This document shows positions 1 to 6,219 of a DNA stretch of 7,255 nucleotides, in pieces. Each line of letters starts with the position of its first letter. Positions within the stretch are counted from its first letter, which is position 1. The stretch spans positions 1-7,255 of the forward strand of contig JBDNFD010000167.1 in NCBI GenBank assembly GCA_041689995.1, given 5' to 3'. Origin of the DNA: DASSWG01 sp041689995. GTDB taxonomy: Bacteria > Bacteroidota > Bacteroidia > Flavobacteriales > Flavobacteriaceae. Position numbers and translations under genes: made by a program. The notes below the pieces were generated by a model. It did not search any database. It saw nothing but the letters and a program-made list of their open reading frames with translations, and had not been told where the DNA came from.

Positions 1-2
1 CC

Positions 3-140
3 CTATAGCTTTCCATCCCAGAATGTTTTGAAAATGATTTTTAAATCGCGGGTGAAGGAATAATTGTGTAGATATTTGAGATTGAGGCGCACTTTTTCGG
101 GCCAGAGAATTTCGCGGTTATAGGTTTCAGGGTCTTTTTG
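3..140 (-). pseudogene. C-terminal remnant of a bacterial sugar transferase (initiating glycosyltransferase)
   Basis: Seen: the minus strand encodes about 45 residues running from KDPETYNREILWPEKV through LNLKYLHNYSFTRDLKIIF to a TAG stop at 3-5. Known: this DPE..Y..EI..P.K..L.L.Y...SF..DLKII..T pattern is the C-terminal end of sugar transferases of the EpsL/PglC/WcaJ type. These membrane enzymes transfer the first sugar phosphate to undecaprenyl phosphate in capsule, exopolysaccharide or glycan assembly. The family is normally about 200 residues or more. Here the catalytic N-terminal part is absent: to the right of about position 140 the sequence becomes the small gene at 127-339 and its module. 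The frame stays open to about position 200, but those extra residues are an out-of-frame reading of the small gene, not transferase. The remnant cannot be functional. Inference: insertion or recombination of the small-gene module removed or displaced its 5' part. Assignment rests on the motif only. Confidence 0.7.
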
Positions 141-339
141 AAATGAGAATGGATTCCCTAAGTTCTTCTTTGGTGACATTATAATATTCACAGAATTCAT
201 TAAAGGTTATAGGTTGGTGTCTTTTCTTTTTGAAATGTCTTTTCATTTCTGCTATCATTTTATAAGACATGCGCTCCCTCTTCCCAAAAAAGTCTTGGAC
301 ATCGCTTGCTCTTATTACTTGTCTTGATAACTCTGACAT
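127..339 (-). CDS. Small basic, probably DNA-binding-like protein, 70 aa (copy 1 of a paralogous pair)
   Basis: Encodes 70 residues starting MSELSRQVIRASDVQDFFGK. The protein is very basic in the middle (MKRHFKKKRHQPIT, about residues 31-44) and has a C-terminal EFCEYYNVTKEEL stretch. It is clearly paralogous to the protein at 6301-6510, identical over MIAEMKRHFKKKRHQPITF. The reading frame extends upstream to a TTG at 358-360. The ATG at 337-339 is preferred because it aligns with the paralog's start, and because the TTG would lie inside the promoter's -7 box. The DVQDFFGK..... layout followed by a basic helix is reminiscent of small excisionase-like or helix-turn-helix proteins of Bacteroidota mobile regions, but no domain can be named with confidence. 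Its last three residues (KRP) and stop codon are supplied by the sugar-transferase remnant, so the original C-terminus was lost at the junction near 139. Function unknown. Confidence 0.72.
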   Translation of the reverse strand: MSELSRQVIRASDVQDFFGKRERMSYKMIAEMKRHFKKKRHQPITFNEFCEYYNVTKEELRESILISKRP

Positions 340-357
340 TTCCAATTGTTTATACCA

Positions 358-389
358 CAAAGATAAATTGAGGTTCTGGTTATGCCAAA
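358..389 (-). promoter_or_regulatory. Bacteroidota-type promoter of the 70-aa gene
   Basis: On the minus strand TTTG (386-389) is followed by exactly 20 nt and then TATCTTTG (358-365). This matches the Bacteroidota sigma-ABfr consensus TTTG/N19-21/TAnnTTTG at every defined base. The box ends 18 nt before the ATG at 337-339, implying a short leader of about 10 nt. The paralog at 6301-6510 has the same layout with the same 20-nt spacer and the same 18-nt distance, and part of the spacer (ATAACC) is conserved. Confidence 0.75.
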
Positions 390-400
390 AGAATATTTTA

Positions 401-434
401 GAGTTTACTGCGGAAATATATGAGTTTACTGCGG
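401..434. repeat. Two direct copies of GAGTTTACTGCGG, 21 bp apart
   Basis: GAGTTTACTGCGG occurs at 401-413 and 422-434, separated by an 8-nt A/T spacer. The centre-to-centre distance of 21 bp is two helical turns, so both copies would face the same side of the helix. They lie just upstream of the -33 element of the 70-aa gene promoter, roughly 50 to 85 bp before the expected transcription start. They are absent from the equivalent place at the right-hand paralog. An operator or activator site is possible but only inferred. Confidence 0.4.
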
Positions 435-447
435 TTTTTTGGAAAAT

Positions 448-553
448 GGGGGAATTGGTGGATTGGTGAGTATGTAGATTTCGAAATCGGTGAATTGAGG
501 AACTGGTGAATTGGGGAATCGGTTAATTGATGAAGCGTGGAAAGGGTGAATTT
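448..553. repeat. Degenerate GGTGAATTGG tandem array
   Basis: A run of imperfect copies of GG(T/G)GAATTGG with variable spacing. The segment 505-553 (from GGTGAATTGGGG through GAAGCGTGGAAAGG to GAATTT) aligns over nearly 50 bp with 6996-7043 on the right side of the window. That shows this is a dispersed unit rather than simple local slippage. From 554 to 602 there is A-rich sequence without a recognisable signal. Confidence 0.6.
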
Positions 554-602
554 TCTTAAGAGAGAAAGAGTAAAAAAGGAAACGAGGAAATTAGTAGTGT
601 TC

Positions 603-724
603 AGTGGCTTTTGGCTGTTGGCTGTTGGCTTTTGGCTATTGGCTGTAAGCTGTAAGCTTTAGGCTGTAAGCAGCTGTAGGCTTTGGCTTTAGACCACTTT
701 TTTGATTTCTGATTGATTATTTGG
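603..724. repeat. Composite repeat A: GGCTGT-type array plus 38-bp core
   Basis: Positions 605-690 are variants of GGCTGTTGGCTTTTGGCT and GGCTGTAAGCTTTA. The array runs into a conserved 38-bp core at 687-724 that starts CTTTAGACC and ends GATTGATTATTTGG. The same 38-bp core, at the same length and after the same kind of array, recurs at 1992-2029 and 6960-6997, with two to four differences between copies and all on the same strand. It lies about 30 bp past the stop codon of the 374-aa gene. No terminator hairpin was seen between that stop and the repeat. Confidence 0.72.
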
Positions 725-751
725 GGAATTGAGGAATTTGTAGTTCTGGAT

Positions 752-1876
752 TTAGGATTCTTGTTGATAGATTAATTTTTTGGCTGTTTTATAGAGTAGT
801 TCACGTTCGGGGTTAGAGGTGCTTTGGTGGGTACGGGTTGCTACCGAGAGTCGGAAATCGTATTTCTGTTTATTGAACCATTCTCGAAAAGGGGCATCAC
901 GCACCACAATGAGAGGTGGATTTTCATATTCGGACATTTTGCGGTAGAGAAAACTTAATGAGGTATGGGATTTTAGCTCCATGGCCAATTCATGGAAAAG
1001 TTGATATGCTTGGAAGTCCTTGAAGATATATTTAGGGTAATCGATTTCGTCAAGTTGCTTTTCCTTTCTTTCATTTACGGGTTGAGACGTAGATTGTGTC
1101 GAGGATTTTTTTGTTGTTATTACCAACTCATTCGCATAATCCTGAAGAACTTGGAATACCATCGGTAATTCCGACCATTCCATGGTTCGTTTATATTTTT
1201 CTATTTCTTGAAGAAGCCAGGACTTCAATGTTTTCAAATAACGGAGCTTTTCCGCTGGAAATTCAGTATAAATTACAGGATCCTTGTACAATTCGAAATC
1301 GAATCTTTGCGCCATTTGATCCAAATCATTCTGTGATAAAGGCTCTTTTTCCTTAAACTTTATCAACCTGATAAGCAAGATTCTTTTTGTCAGCCAAAAG
1401 AGCGAACTCAACTTATGGTTCATTTCGTAAATATTCATATCGGCTTCCCCAATTTTAGGTTTGGCATATTTGTCGAAAGAAACAGATCCTTCCCGAATGA
1501 TATCCTTTGTCAGTCGGTCTATTTGCCAGTATCGATCCCTGTTCTCATTCAAAAAATCCTCATATAAAGTGACATTGGAATGGTTTTTTTTATGAACATT
1601 TTTATAATTATGGATTACATCTAATTCTTCCTGAAGAAAAACGAATGCTACTACTATGTCCTCGTAATTAATATCAAAATACAATAAACCTTGTTGATAG
1701 TAGTTTTCCAATTTTTGATGCAGTCCCTTATCATAGGATTCGCACCTTTCATAATGGAGCATGCAGGATAAAATCAGATTTCTTTCAAAGGTTCTCCTAC
1801 AATTGCTAGCATCATTATGAATGTCCTTTAGTCGTTCTTCCAAAGGTTGATCAAAATATTCGGTTAAAGATTGCAT
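752..1876 (-). CDS. Hypothetical protein, 374 aa, two-part architecture
   Basis: The frame is open for 374 codons with a good ATG at 1874-1876. No family is recognised with confidence. What can be seen: no signal peptide or membrane segment, so probably cytoplasmic. Residues 1-255 form a long, mostly helical, charged region. A polar Ser/Thr/Gln/Lys-rich linker follows at about 256-275. A compact C-terminal part (about 282-370) contains YIFKDFQAYQLFHEL, SFLYRKM, FREWFNKQKYDF and a final YKTAKKL. The aromatic-rich spacing of that C-terminal part (F..A..LF..L, then F.YRKM, then F.EW) resembles a recurring module in Bacteroidota hypothetical proteins, from memory only. The gene stands alone and is bracketed on both sides by direct copies of the composite repeat, with only about 25 bp between its ATG and the upstream array. 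No consensus promoter was found: TATTTTAG near 1886 is too close to the ATG. Function unknown. Confidence 0.75.
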   Translation of the reverse strand: MQSLTEYFDQPLEERLKDIHNDASNCRRTFERNLILSCMLHYERCESYDKGLHQKLENYYQQGLLYFDINYEDIVVAFVFLQEELDVIHNYKNVHKKNHSNVTLYEDFLNENRDRYWQIDRLTKDIIREGSVSFDKYAKPKIGEADMNIYEMNHKLSSLFWLTKRILLIRLIKFKEKEPLSQNDLDQMAQRFDFELYKDPVIYTEFPAEKLRYLKTLKSWLLQEIEKYKRTMEWSELPMVFQVLQDYANELVITTKKSSTQSTSQPVNERKEKQLDEIDYPKYIFKDFQAYQLFHELAMELKSHTSLSFLYRKMSEYENPPLIVVRDAPFREWFNKQKYDFRLSVATRTHQSTSNPERELLYKTAKKLIYQQES

Positions 1877-1900
1877 AGTGCTAAAATAGTGTTTTTTATT

Positions 1901-2106
1901 GGCTGTTGGCTTTTGGCTGTAGGCTATAGGCTCTAGGCTCTAGGCTCTAGGCTCTAGGCTGTTGGCTTTTGGCTGTAGGCTTTGGCTTTGGCTTTAGACC
2001 TCCTTTTTGGTTTTTGATTGATTATTTGGTGAAATGGTAAACTGGTGAAATGGTAAAATGGTGAATTGGTGAATTGGTGAATTGGCGAGTTGGCGAGTTG
2101 GCGAAG
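1901..2106. repeat. Composite repeat B: GGCTGT-type array, 38-bp core, GGTGAATT array
   Basis: This is the most complete copy of the composite element. Positions 1901-1991 are a GGCTGTTGGCT and GGCTCTAGGCT array, with four near-perfect 7-mers TAGGCTC around 1926-1960. Positions 1992-2029 are the 38-bp core (CTTTAGACC to GATTGATTATTTGG). Positions 2028-2106 are an array in which GGTGAAATGGTAAA units give way to three GGTGAATT and then two GGCGAGTT copies. It sits directly upstream of the start of the 374-aa gene and may have displaced or supplied its promoter. Confidence 0.75.
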
Positions 2107-2196
2107 TTTGGGTATTTAGGTTGGAAAAATCTGCGTTTTTTTCCATTCAACTCATTTCTTTTGAATTTGTATATGGATAGGTCGCACTAAGGTCGA

Positions 2197-2274
2197 AGTA
2201 TCTACCTAGTATCTACGGAGTATCCTCTCCTTTGATGGGAGGTAAAATCGCTGCATTATCCTGCATTATCCTGC
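2197..2274. repeat. Two short tandem arrays upstream of the 250-aa gene
   Basis: An 11-bp unit AGTATCTAC(CT/GG) is repeated at 2197-2207 and 2208-2218, with a degenerate third copy at 2219-2229. It is followed by a small hairpin (CCTCTC paired with GGGAGG, about 2224-2242). A 10-bp unit CTGCATTATC is then repeated at 2251-2260 and 2261-2270, with the start of a third copy. The 2107-2384 interval otherwise holds no gene. A 7-bp stem (GGAAAAA/TTTTTCC, 2123-2144) is present but lacks the T-run of a terminator. The arrays lie 110-190 bp ahead of the likely promoter of the next gene. Confidence 0.55.
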
Positions 2275-2384
2275 ACCTATTTTCCTTTTCCGCACTTTAA
2301 GGCAGATTCCTGAATTAATATGTAATTATCTACAAATGAATGCCTTACTCGCACCTACTTCTTTTTTTATCCAATTTCTCATCT

Positions 2385-2392
2385 TATGTTTG
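2385..2392 (+). promoter_or_regulatory. Candidate -7 box (TATGTTTG) for the 250-aa gene
   Basis: TATGTTTG fits the Bacteroidota -7 consensus TAnnTTTG. No TTTG is present 19-21 nt upstream, only a T-rich run, so the -33 element is weak. The box is about 66 nt ahead of the ATG at 2459, leaving a leader of roughly 60 nt. It lies inside the longest possible frame that starts at 2336, which argues for the downstream start. Confidence 0.45.
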
Positions 2393-2458
2393 TGCCATTG
2401 TTTAATCAGATGTGGGAGAAACAATGCCAGTTTCCCCTGTATCATAAATCTAAAAATC

Positions 2459-3211
2459 ATGGCAAAATACGATGGAATCTTCGAGATTCAAGGAACGTTA
2501 AAAGGAATGACCTTTTACAAAACGAAAGATGGTATGCTAATTCGCACAAAAGGCGGTATCAGCAAAAATCGAATGGCAAACGACCCTGCTTTTCAGCGTA
2601 CACGTGAAAATGGGTTGGAGTTTGCACACTTGGCCGCATGTGGTCAGTTATTGCGTAAAAGTTTGGGTAATATGCTCAAATTAGCAAAGGATTCACGTGT
2701 CGCCAGTCGGCTGGTGAGCGTGTTGAGCAAGGTGAAAAACCTAGACCTGGATTCCCCACGTGGAGAACGCAAGGTCGGTGTAGGTCTTGCTACCGCAGAA
2801 GGAAAATCTTTGTTGAAAGGATTTGACTTTAACAATCAGGCAAAGTTCAATCGGGTATTCCGGGAACTTTACACACTGGACCCGGTAACGGGCACGGTGG
2901 GTATTGCCGATTTTAGTCCTTCGGACGGATTATTGGTGCCTGAGGGAACGACGCATGTTAGTCTTCGTTCGGCGGTTAGTCGAGTGGATTTTTCTACGGG
3001 CAATTATTCCACGGGGCAAAGTCCAAAGCTGAACCTTGGCCTGACAGATCCTGCACAGGAGGTGAGCCTTATTCCGGACGCGGTACCCGCCGGTGATGGA
3101 GTTTTGTTTTTCTATTTGCTGATTGAGTTTTTCCAAGAGGTAAATGGAATACAATATCCGTTGAAAAATCACTCCTATAATATGTTGACGCTCTTGGAGA
3201 TGGTGGATTAG
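2459..3211 (+). CDS. Conserved Bacteroidota protein of unknown function, 250 aa
   Basis: The protein begins MAKYDGIFEIQGTLKGMTFY and continues with KTKDGMLIRTKGGISKNR, NDPAFQRTRENGLEFA and a C-terminal IEFFQEVNGIQYPLKNHSYN. This layout matches, from memory, a widespread Bacteroidota family of about 240-260 residues. Its members start with a K..G.i.i.GtigdmtFyk.kDG pattern and end with a lgieFyQEVNG.qYpLknG.fN pattern. No function is established that I know of. The frame opens at 2336, but the ATG at 2459 is chosen because the family signature starts there and the candidate promoter lies upstream of it. The 41 extra residues are Cys/Leu-rich and read through leader sequence. There is no signal peptide from this start; the C-terminal half looks beta-rich. 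G+C is visibly higher than in the neighbouring acylation genes, and the gene stands alone between repeats and a strong terminator. That fits an independently acquired unit. Confidence 0.85.
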   Translation: MAKYDGIFEIQGTLKGMTFYKTKDGMLIRTKGGISKNRMANDPAFQRTRENGLEFAHLAACGQLLRKSLGNMLKLAKDSRVASRLVSVLSKVKNLDLDSPRGERKVGVGLATAEGKSLLKGFDFNNQAKFNRVFRELYTLDPVTGTVGIADFSPSDGLLVPEGTTHVSLRSAVSRVDFSTGNYSTGQSPKLNLGLTDPAQEVSLIPDAVPAGDGVLFFYLLIEFFQEVNGIQYPLKNHSYNMLTLLEMVD

Positions 3212-3224
3212 GGTGGTTTGAATG

Positions 3225-3252
3225 TTCAGTGACTTGATGATGGATCACTGAA
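3225..3252. other. Inverted repeat just after the 250-aa gene
   Basis: TTCAGTGA (3225-3232) and TCACTGAA (3245-3252) are perfect 8-bp arms around a 12-nt loop, 13 nt past the stop codon. No T-run follows directly. It could be a 3' stabilising stem in the transcript ahead of the terminator at 3261-3296. Confidence 0.45.
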
Positions 3253-3260
3253 ATTGTGAA

Positions 3261-3296
3261 AAGGTGAATAAGCGGCTCTGCTTGTTCACCTTTTTT
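3261..3296 (+). terminator. Strong intrinsic terminator, probably bidirectional
   Basis: GGTGAATAAGC (3263-3273) pairs with GCTTGTTCACC (3280-3290) over 11 bp with one T-G wobble and a 6-nt loop. Six T residues follow on the plus strand, and the A-run before the stem gives four T residues on the minus strand. It separates the convergent 250-aa gene and SGNH gene and can end both transcripts. Confidence 0.85.
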
Positions 3297-3370
3297 GGTT
3301 GGAGTTTTTAGGTTGTAGGCTGAGTTCTTGTTAAGTTGGGAGCAGATTATATGTGAGTAATAATGCTTTA

Positions 3371-4294
3371 TTATTTATACAAAGTTTTATCCCTTTGTGC
3401 ATTATTCAAGAACTTTGCAACTTGTTTTGCGGCTTCTTCATGGCCCCGACAACTCCAATGGGAATTATTAGGCAATTGCCAGGATTTATAATCATTAGAT
3501 TCTAGCGAAAGAGTGTGAAAGTTATATTTCTTAACAAACTCGGTGAACGCGGGATCACTATCAGGGCTAAATACAAGAATTACATTATCCGTCCTATAAT
3601 TCGAATTTACATATTGCAGTAATTCTTTAATTTTATCATAATCAATTTCTAATGATTTATCGTCTCGATTATTAGAGAAACCATTATCATTACTTAAAAA
3701 ATAGTTTCTATACAAATAGTATGCAAATTTAAAATGATATAAAACTTTTTTTAGTTTACTCTGTGTTAATCTTGGATAAATTATTTTGTTTGAATTTACT
3801 GAATATTGAACTATTAGTGGTTGGTTTTCTAATTCTTTAATACTTTCAATAAAATCCCCGTGATGAACATATAAAAGTTGTTTAATTGGATGCAAATGGT
3901 TTAGGTCTTTGGTCATTTCCATAAACTCAATGAAACCGGCTCCGCTTCTTGCGCGAGGATAAAAATTAAAACCGCTGGTCATAGATTTAAGAAATGCTGC
4001 CTGATGGCATCGGGGAGGATTCATTTTATTTACTATATAAGAATCCCCTATAACCGTGATCAATGAATCGAGAGAGGGTGGCTCATATCCAAACTCCCCA
4101 TATTTGTTAATCATCCATTTTGTACCATTAACATCATAACCTGTTTGGTTGGGTTCATTTCTAATCATACCAGCAGAATCCTGATAAACATTCTGTACAT
4201 CAACACTAAGATGGAATATTCTTACTATTCCTTCGCCAAGACAATATCCAATAATCAAAAAAACAATTATTTTAACCAGAAATTTTATCATCAT
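3371..4294 (-). CDS. Membrane-anchored SGNH-hydrolase-like partner of the MBOAT acyltransferase, 307 aa
   Basis: Residues 5-25 form one N-terminal membrane segment, so the rest is likely periplasmic. VIGDSYI (residues 81-87) carries the GDS nucleophile, Ser85. RSGAG (116-120) fits the block II glycine and YVHHGDF (142-148) resembles block III. NSHWSCRGHEEAAKQVA (277-293) is the block V region with His279. Known: proteins of this kind are encoded beside AlgI-like MBOAT proteins and take part in O-acylation of exopolysaccharides. Inferred role: moving or removing acyl groups on a surface glycan outside the membrane. Odd point: the Asp normally two or three residues before the block V His is Asn here (Asn276/Asn277), so the classical triad is incomplete. 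The ATG at 4292-4294 is 3 nt from the MBOAT stop, indicating co-transcription; a second ATG follows immediately. G+C is low, like that of the MBOAT gene. Confidence 0.75.
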   Translation of the reverse strand: MMIKFLVKIIVFLIIGYCLGEGIVRIFHLSVDVQNVYQDSAGMIRNEPNQTGYDVNGTKWMINKYGEFGYEPPSLDSLITVIGDSYIVNKMNPPRCHQAAFLKSMTSGFNFYPRARSGAGFIEFMEMTKDLNHLHPIKQLLYVHHGDFIESIKELENQPLIVQYSVNSNKIIYPRLTQSKLKKVLYHFKFAYYLYRNYFLSNDNGFSNNRDDKSLEIDYDKIKELLQYVNSNYRTDNVILVFSPDSDPAFTEFVKKYNFHTLSLESNDYKSWQLPNNSHWSCRGHEEAAKQVAKFLNNAQRDKTLYK

Positions 4295-4297
4295 ATT

Positions 4298-5743
4298 TTA
4301 AAATTGAAAATAAATAAATGCTTGTTCTTTACCACCAAACCAAAAAATAGCAAGAATGATTGCGTAATATGCTACATATCTAAGAGGTCTGTTTATTTTC
4401 AAACCAATTCTTTCTATTGCATATTGGTGTTCTCTTCCAAACCATTCGATTACTATAAAAGAAGTTGTTAGCAATATGGTTGTTAGAGCTTCACCATGGA
4501 TAAACTGAGGAATTGCAAACAATGAAGATGAGAATATTTCGGATATGTAATTTATCGCATGTTCAATATTATTTGCTCTAAAAAAAATCCATGTAAAAGC
4601 CGTCAACCCAAAAGTTAGCATCATAAAAAATAATTCCTTTATAGATGGTAGGTATTTGCCTTCTGCTACAGTATCTAAATTGTTACGATTATTATTGGTA
4701 AGTAAAAGAGGTAAAAAATAAACGGCATTTAAAGCTCCCCAAACGATAAAAGTCTAATTAGCCCCATGCCAAAACCCACTAACAATGAAAATAATAAACG
4801 TATTTCTAATTTTCATCCAAATGCCCCCCCGACTTCCTCCTAATGGGATATAAAGATAATCCCTAAACCAAGTGGAAAGGGAAATATGCCAACGTCTCCA
4901 AAATTCAGCAATATCTCGAGAAAAATACGGAAAATTGAAATTTCGCATTAAATCAAAACCGAACAGCCGTGATGTTCCTATTGCAATATCAGAATATCCA
5001 GAGAAATCGCAATAAATTTGAAAAGTAAAAAATAGCGCCCCTAAAACAAGGGTGCTGCCTGAATAATCATCAGAATTATTAAAAATAATATTAGCATATT
5101 TCGCACAATTATCCGCGATAACTATTTTTTTAAATAGCCCCCATAGTATCTGCCGCATTCCATCAACCGCTTTACTGTAATCAAAATTTCTTTTGCTATA
5201 AAATTGCGGAAGTAAATGTGTAGCCCTTTCAATTGGCCCGGCAACCAATTGTGGGAAGAAACTTACAAAGGCGGCAAAAATGATAAAATTTTTGGTTGGC
5301 TCCAATTTCCTTCGGTAAACATCAATACTATAGCTCAAAGTTTGGAAGGTATAAAAGCTAATCCCAACAGGTAAAATAATATTTAATGAGTTGGCATTTA
5401 TTTCCTGCCCAAAAAATGAAAAGGCAGTCACAAAATTATCAAGGAAGAAATTATAATATTTGAAAAACCCGAGGAAGCCGAGGTTTACTATAATACTTGT
5501 CCAAAGCAACATTTTCCTTTTAATTGGGTCTTCTTGCTTTGATAAACCTATACCAACAAAATAATCCACTATCGTACTGAAAAGAATCAGCGACAAGAAT
5601 CGCCAATCCCACCATCCATAAAAAACATAGCTCGCACCAACTATTAATAAGTTTTGGAGTTTTAAATTTTTATTAGCCACAAACCAATAAAGTATGAACA
5701 CTATGGGTAAGAAAATTGCAAAGTCAATTGAGTTAAAAAGCAT
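4298..5743 (-). pseudogene. AlgI-like MBOAT O-acyltransferase interrupted by one amber codon
   Basis: The minus-strand frame is 481 codons, the usual length for AlgI-like membrane-bound O-acyltransferases, but contains TAG at 4754-4756 (codon 330). Both sides are in the same frame with no other lesion. Family hallmarks are all visible: GFFKYYNFF (92-100), LPVGISFYTFQ (124-134), FFPQLVAGPIER (162-173), YCDFSGYSDIAIG (244-256), FWRRWHISLSTWFRDYLYIPLGG (281-303) with His286, and SGFWHGAN (322-329) with the near-invariant His326. The family continues with Trp after HGAN, and TAG differs from TGG by one base (plus-strand position 4755, T instead of C). The tail (WGALN, then a hydrophobic region with TAFTWIFFRANN) is normal. 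Intact, it would span the inner membrane and pass acetyl or similar groups to extracytoplasmic glycan with the SGNH partner. The ATG at 5741-5743 begins the standard MLFNSIDFAIFLP N-terminus. If the stop is real, at least the last 151 residues are lost. Confidence 0.88.
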
Positions 5744-5857
5744 ACATTTATTTACTTAAAGTAATTCACACCCATTCTTTTTCCCTTTTGTAACATCGGC
5801 ATAGCTCATTATATTTATGATAAAGTGGATTTCGAAAAGATTTGTTCTAAAATCTTC

Positions 5858-5865
5858 CAAATATA
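5858..5865 (-). promoter_or_regulatory. Candidate -7 box (TATATTTG) for the MBOAT-SGNH unit
   Basis: The minus strand reads TATATTTG, fitting TAnnTTTG, about 115 nt before the MBOAT start codon. No TTTG is found 19-21 nt further upstream, so the match is partial. In this A/T-rich stretch chance matches are likely. Confidence 0.3.
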
Positions 5866-6039
5866 TTTTTTCCATTTACTTTTCATGGATTTTTATTCTT
5901 TTTATTTTTCCCAACCCTGATAAACCCCTTTTTTCTAAAAAATCATTTTAAAAATATAATAGACATCTTTTGGAATGTCCGGTAGCGGTGATAGTACAGG
6001 TCGAAACGGACTTTTGGAACCGGATTGCTTCATGGCTGT

Positions 6040-6107
6040 ATTGCCACGAATGCACTAATGTTTCTTCAGGTAGGCTCGGATTCTTGATTGCCACGAATGC
6101 ACGAATG
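6040..6107. repeat. Two copies of ATTGCCACGAATGCAC(T/G)AATG
   Basis: A 21-bp unit at 6040-6060 recurs at 6087-6107 with a single difference, 47 bp apart on the same strand. No coding or structural role is apparent. It resembles the CACGAATGCACGAATG-type intergenic repeats common in Bacteroidota, from memory. Confidence 0.5.
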
Positions 6108-6118
6108 AGAAAAGACGG

Positions 6119-6219
6119 TTGGCGGTTGGCTTTTGGCTGTATATTTGAAATTTTGAATTTTGAATTTTGAATTCTCACTTGTTGGCTGCTGGCTTTTAGC
6201 TGTTGGCTATTGGCTATTG
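6119..6219. repeat. GGCTGT-type array with an embedded ATTTTGAA array
   Basis: Positions 6119-6140 and 6180-6219 carry GGCTTTTGGCTGT-type units like those in the composite repeats, but the 38-bp core is missing. Between them, 6144-6173 is about four tandem copies of an 8-bp ATTTTGAA unit. The 15-bp string TTTGAAATTTTGAAT within it recurs at 6623-6637. Confidence 0.55.

Noticed and set aside
340..360. TTG start giving a 77-aa small protein
   Set aside because: The codon lies inside the promoter -7 box, and the paralog starts at the position of the internal ATG.
600..690. CRISPR-like array in the GGCTGT repeats
   Set aside because: Units are 6-14 bp, back to back and degenerate, with no unique spacers of regular length and no cas genes nearby.
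1874..1891. TATTTTAG as -7 promoter box of the 374-aa gene
   Set aside because: It ends only about 6 nt before the ATG, has one mismatch, and lacks a -33 TTTG.
2336..2458. N-terminal 41-residue extension of the 250-aa protein with a hydrophobic, signal-like stretch
   Set aside because: The family signature starts at the ATG at 2459, and a good -7 box at 2385 lies inside the extension, so it is more likely untranslated leader.
3359..3375. AATAAT/ATTATT hairpin as terminator of the SGNH gene
   Set aside because: It is A/T-only, overlaps the stop codon, and the stronger bidirectional terminator lies at 3261-3296.
4298..4624. Separate 108-aa membrane protein
   Set aside because: It is in frame with the MBOAT gene and matches its C-terminal end, so it is the tail of the interrupted gene.
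4754..4756. TAG read as pyrrolysine or a reassigned genetic code
   Set aside because: The position is a conserved Trp in the family, other genes in the window end normally with TAG or other stops, and no pyrrolysine gene is visible.
5948..6178. 76-aa open frame on the minus strand
   Set aside because: It translates repeat units (CACGAATGCAC and AATTCAAAATTC types) and shows no start signal or protein-like conservation.
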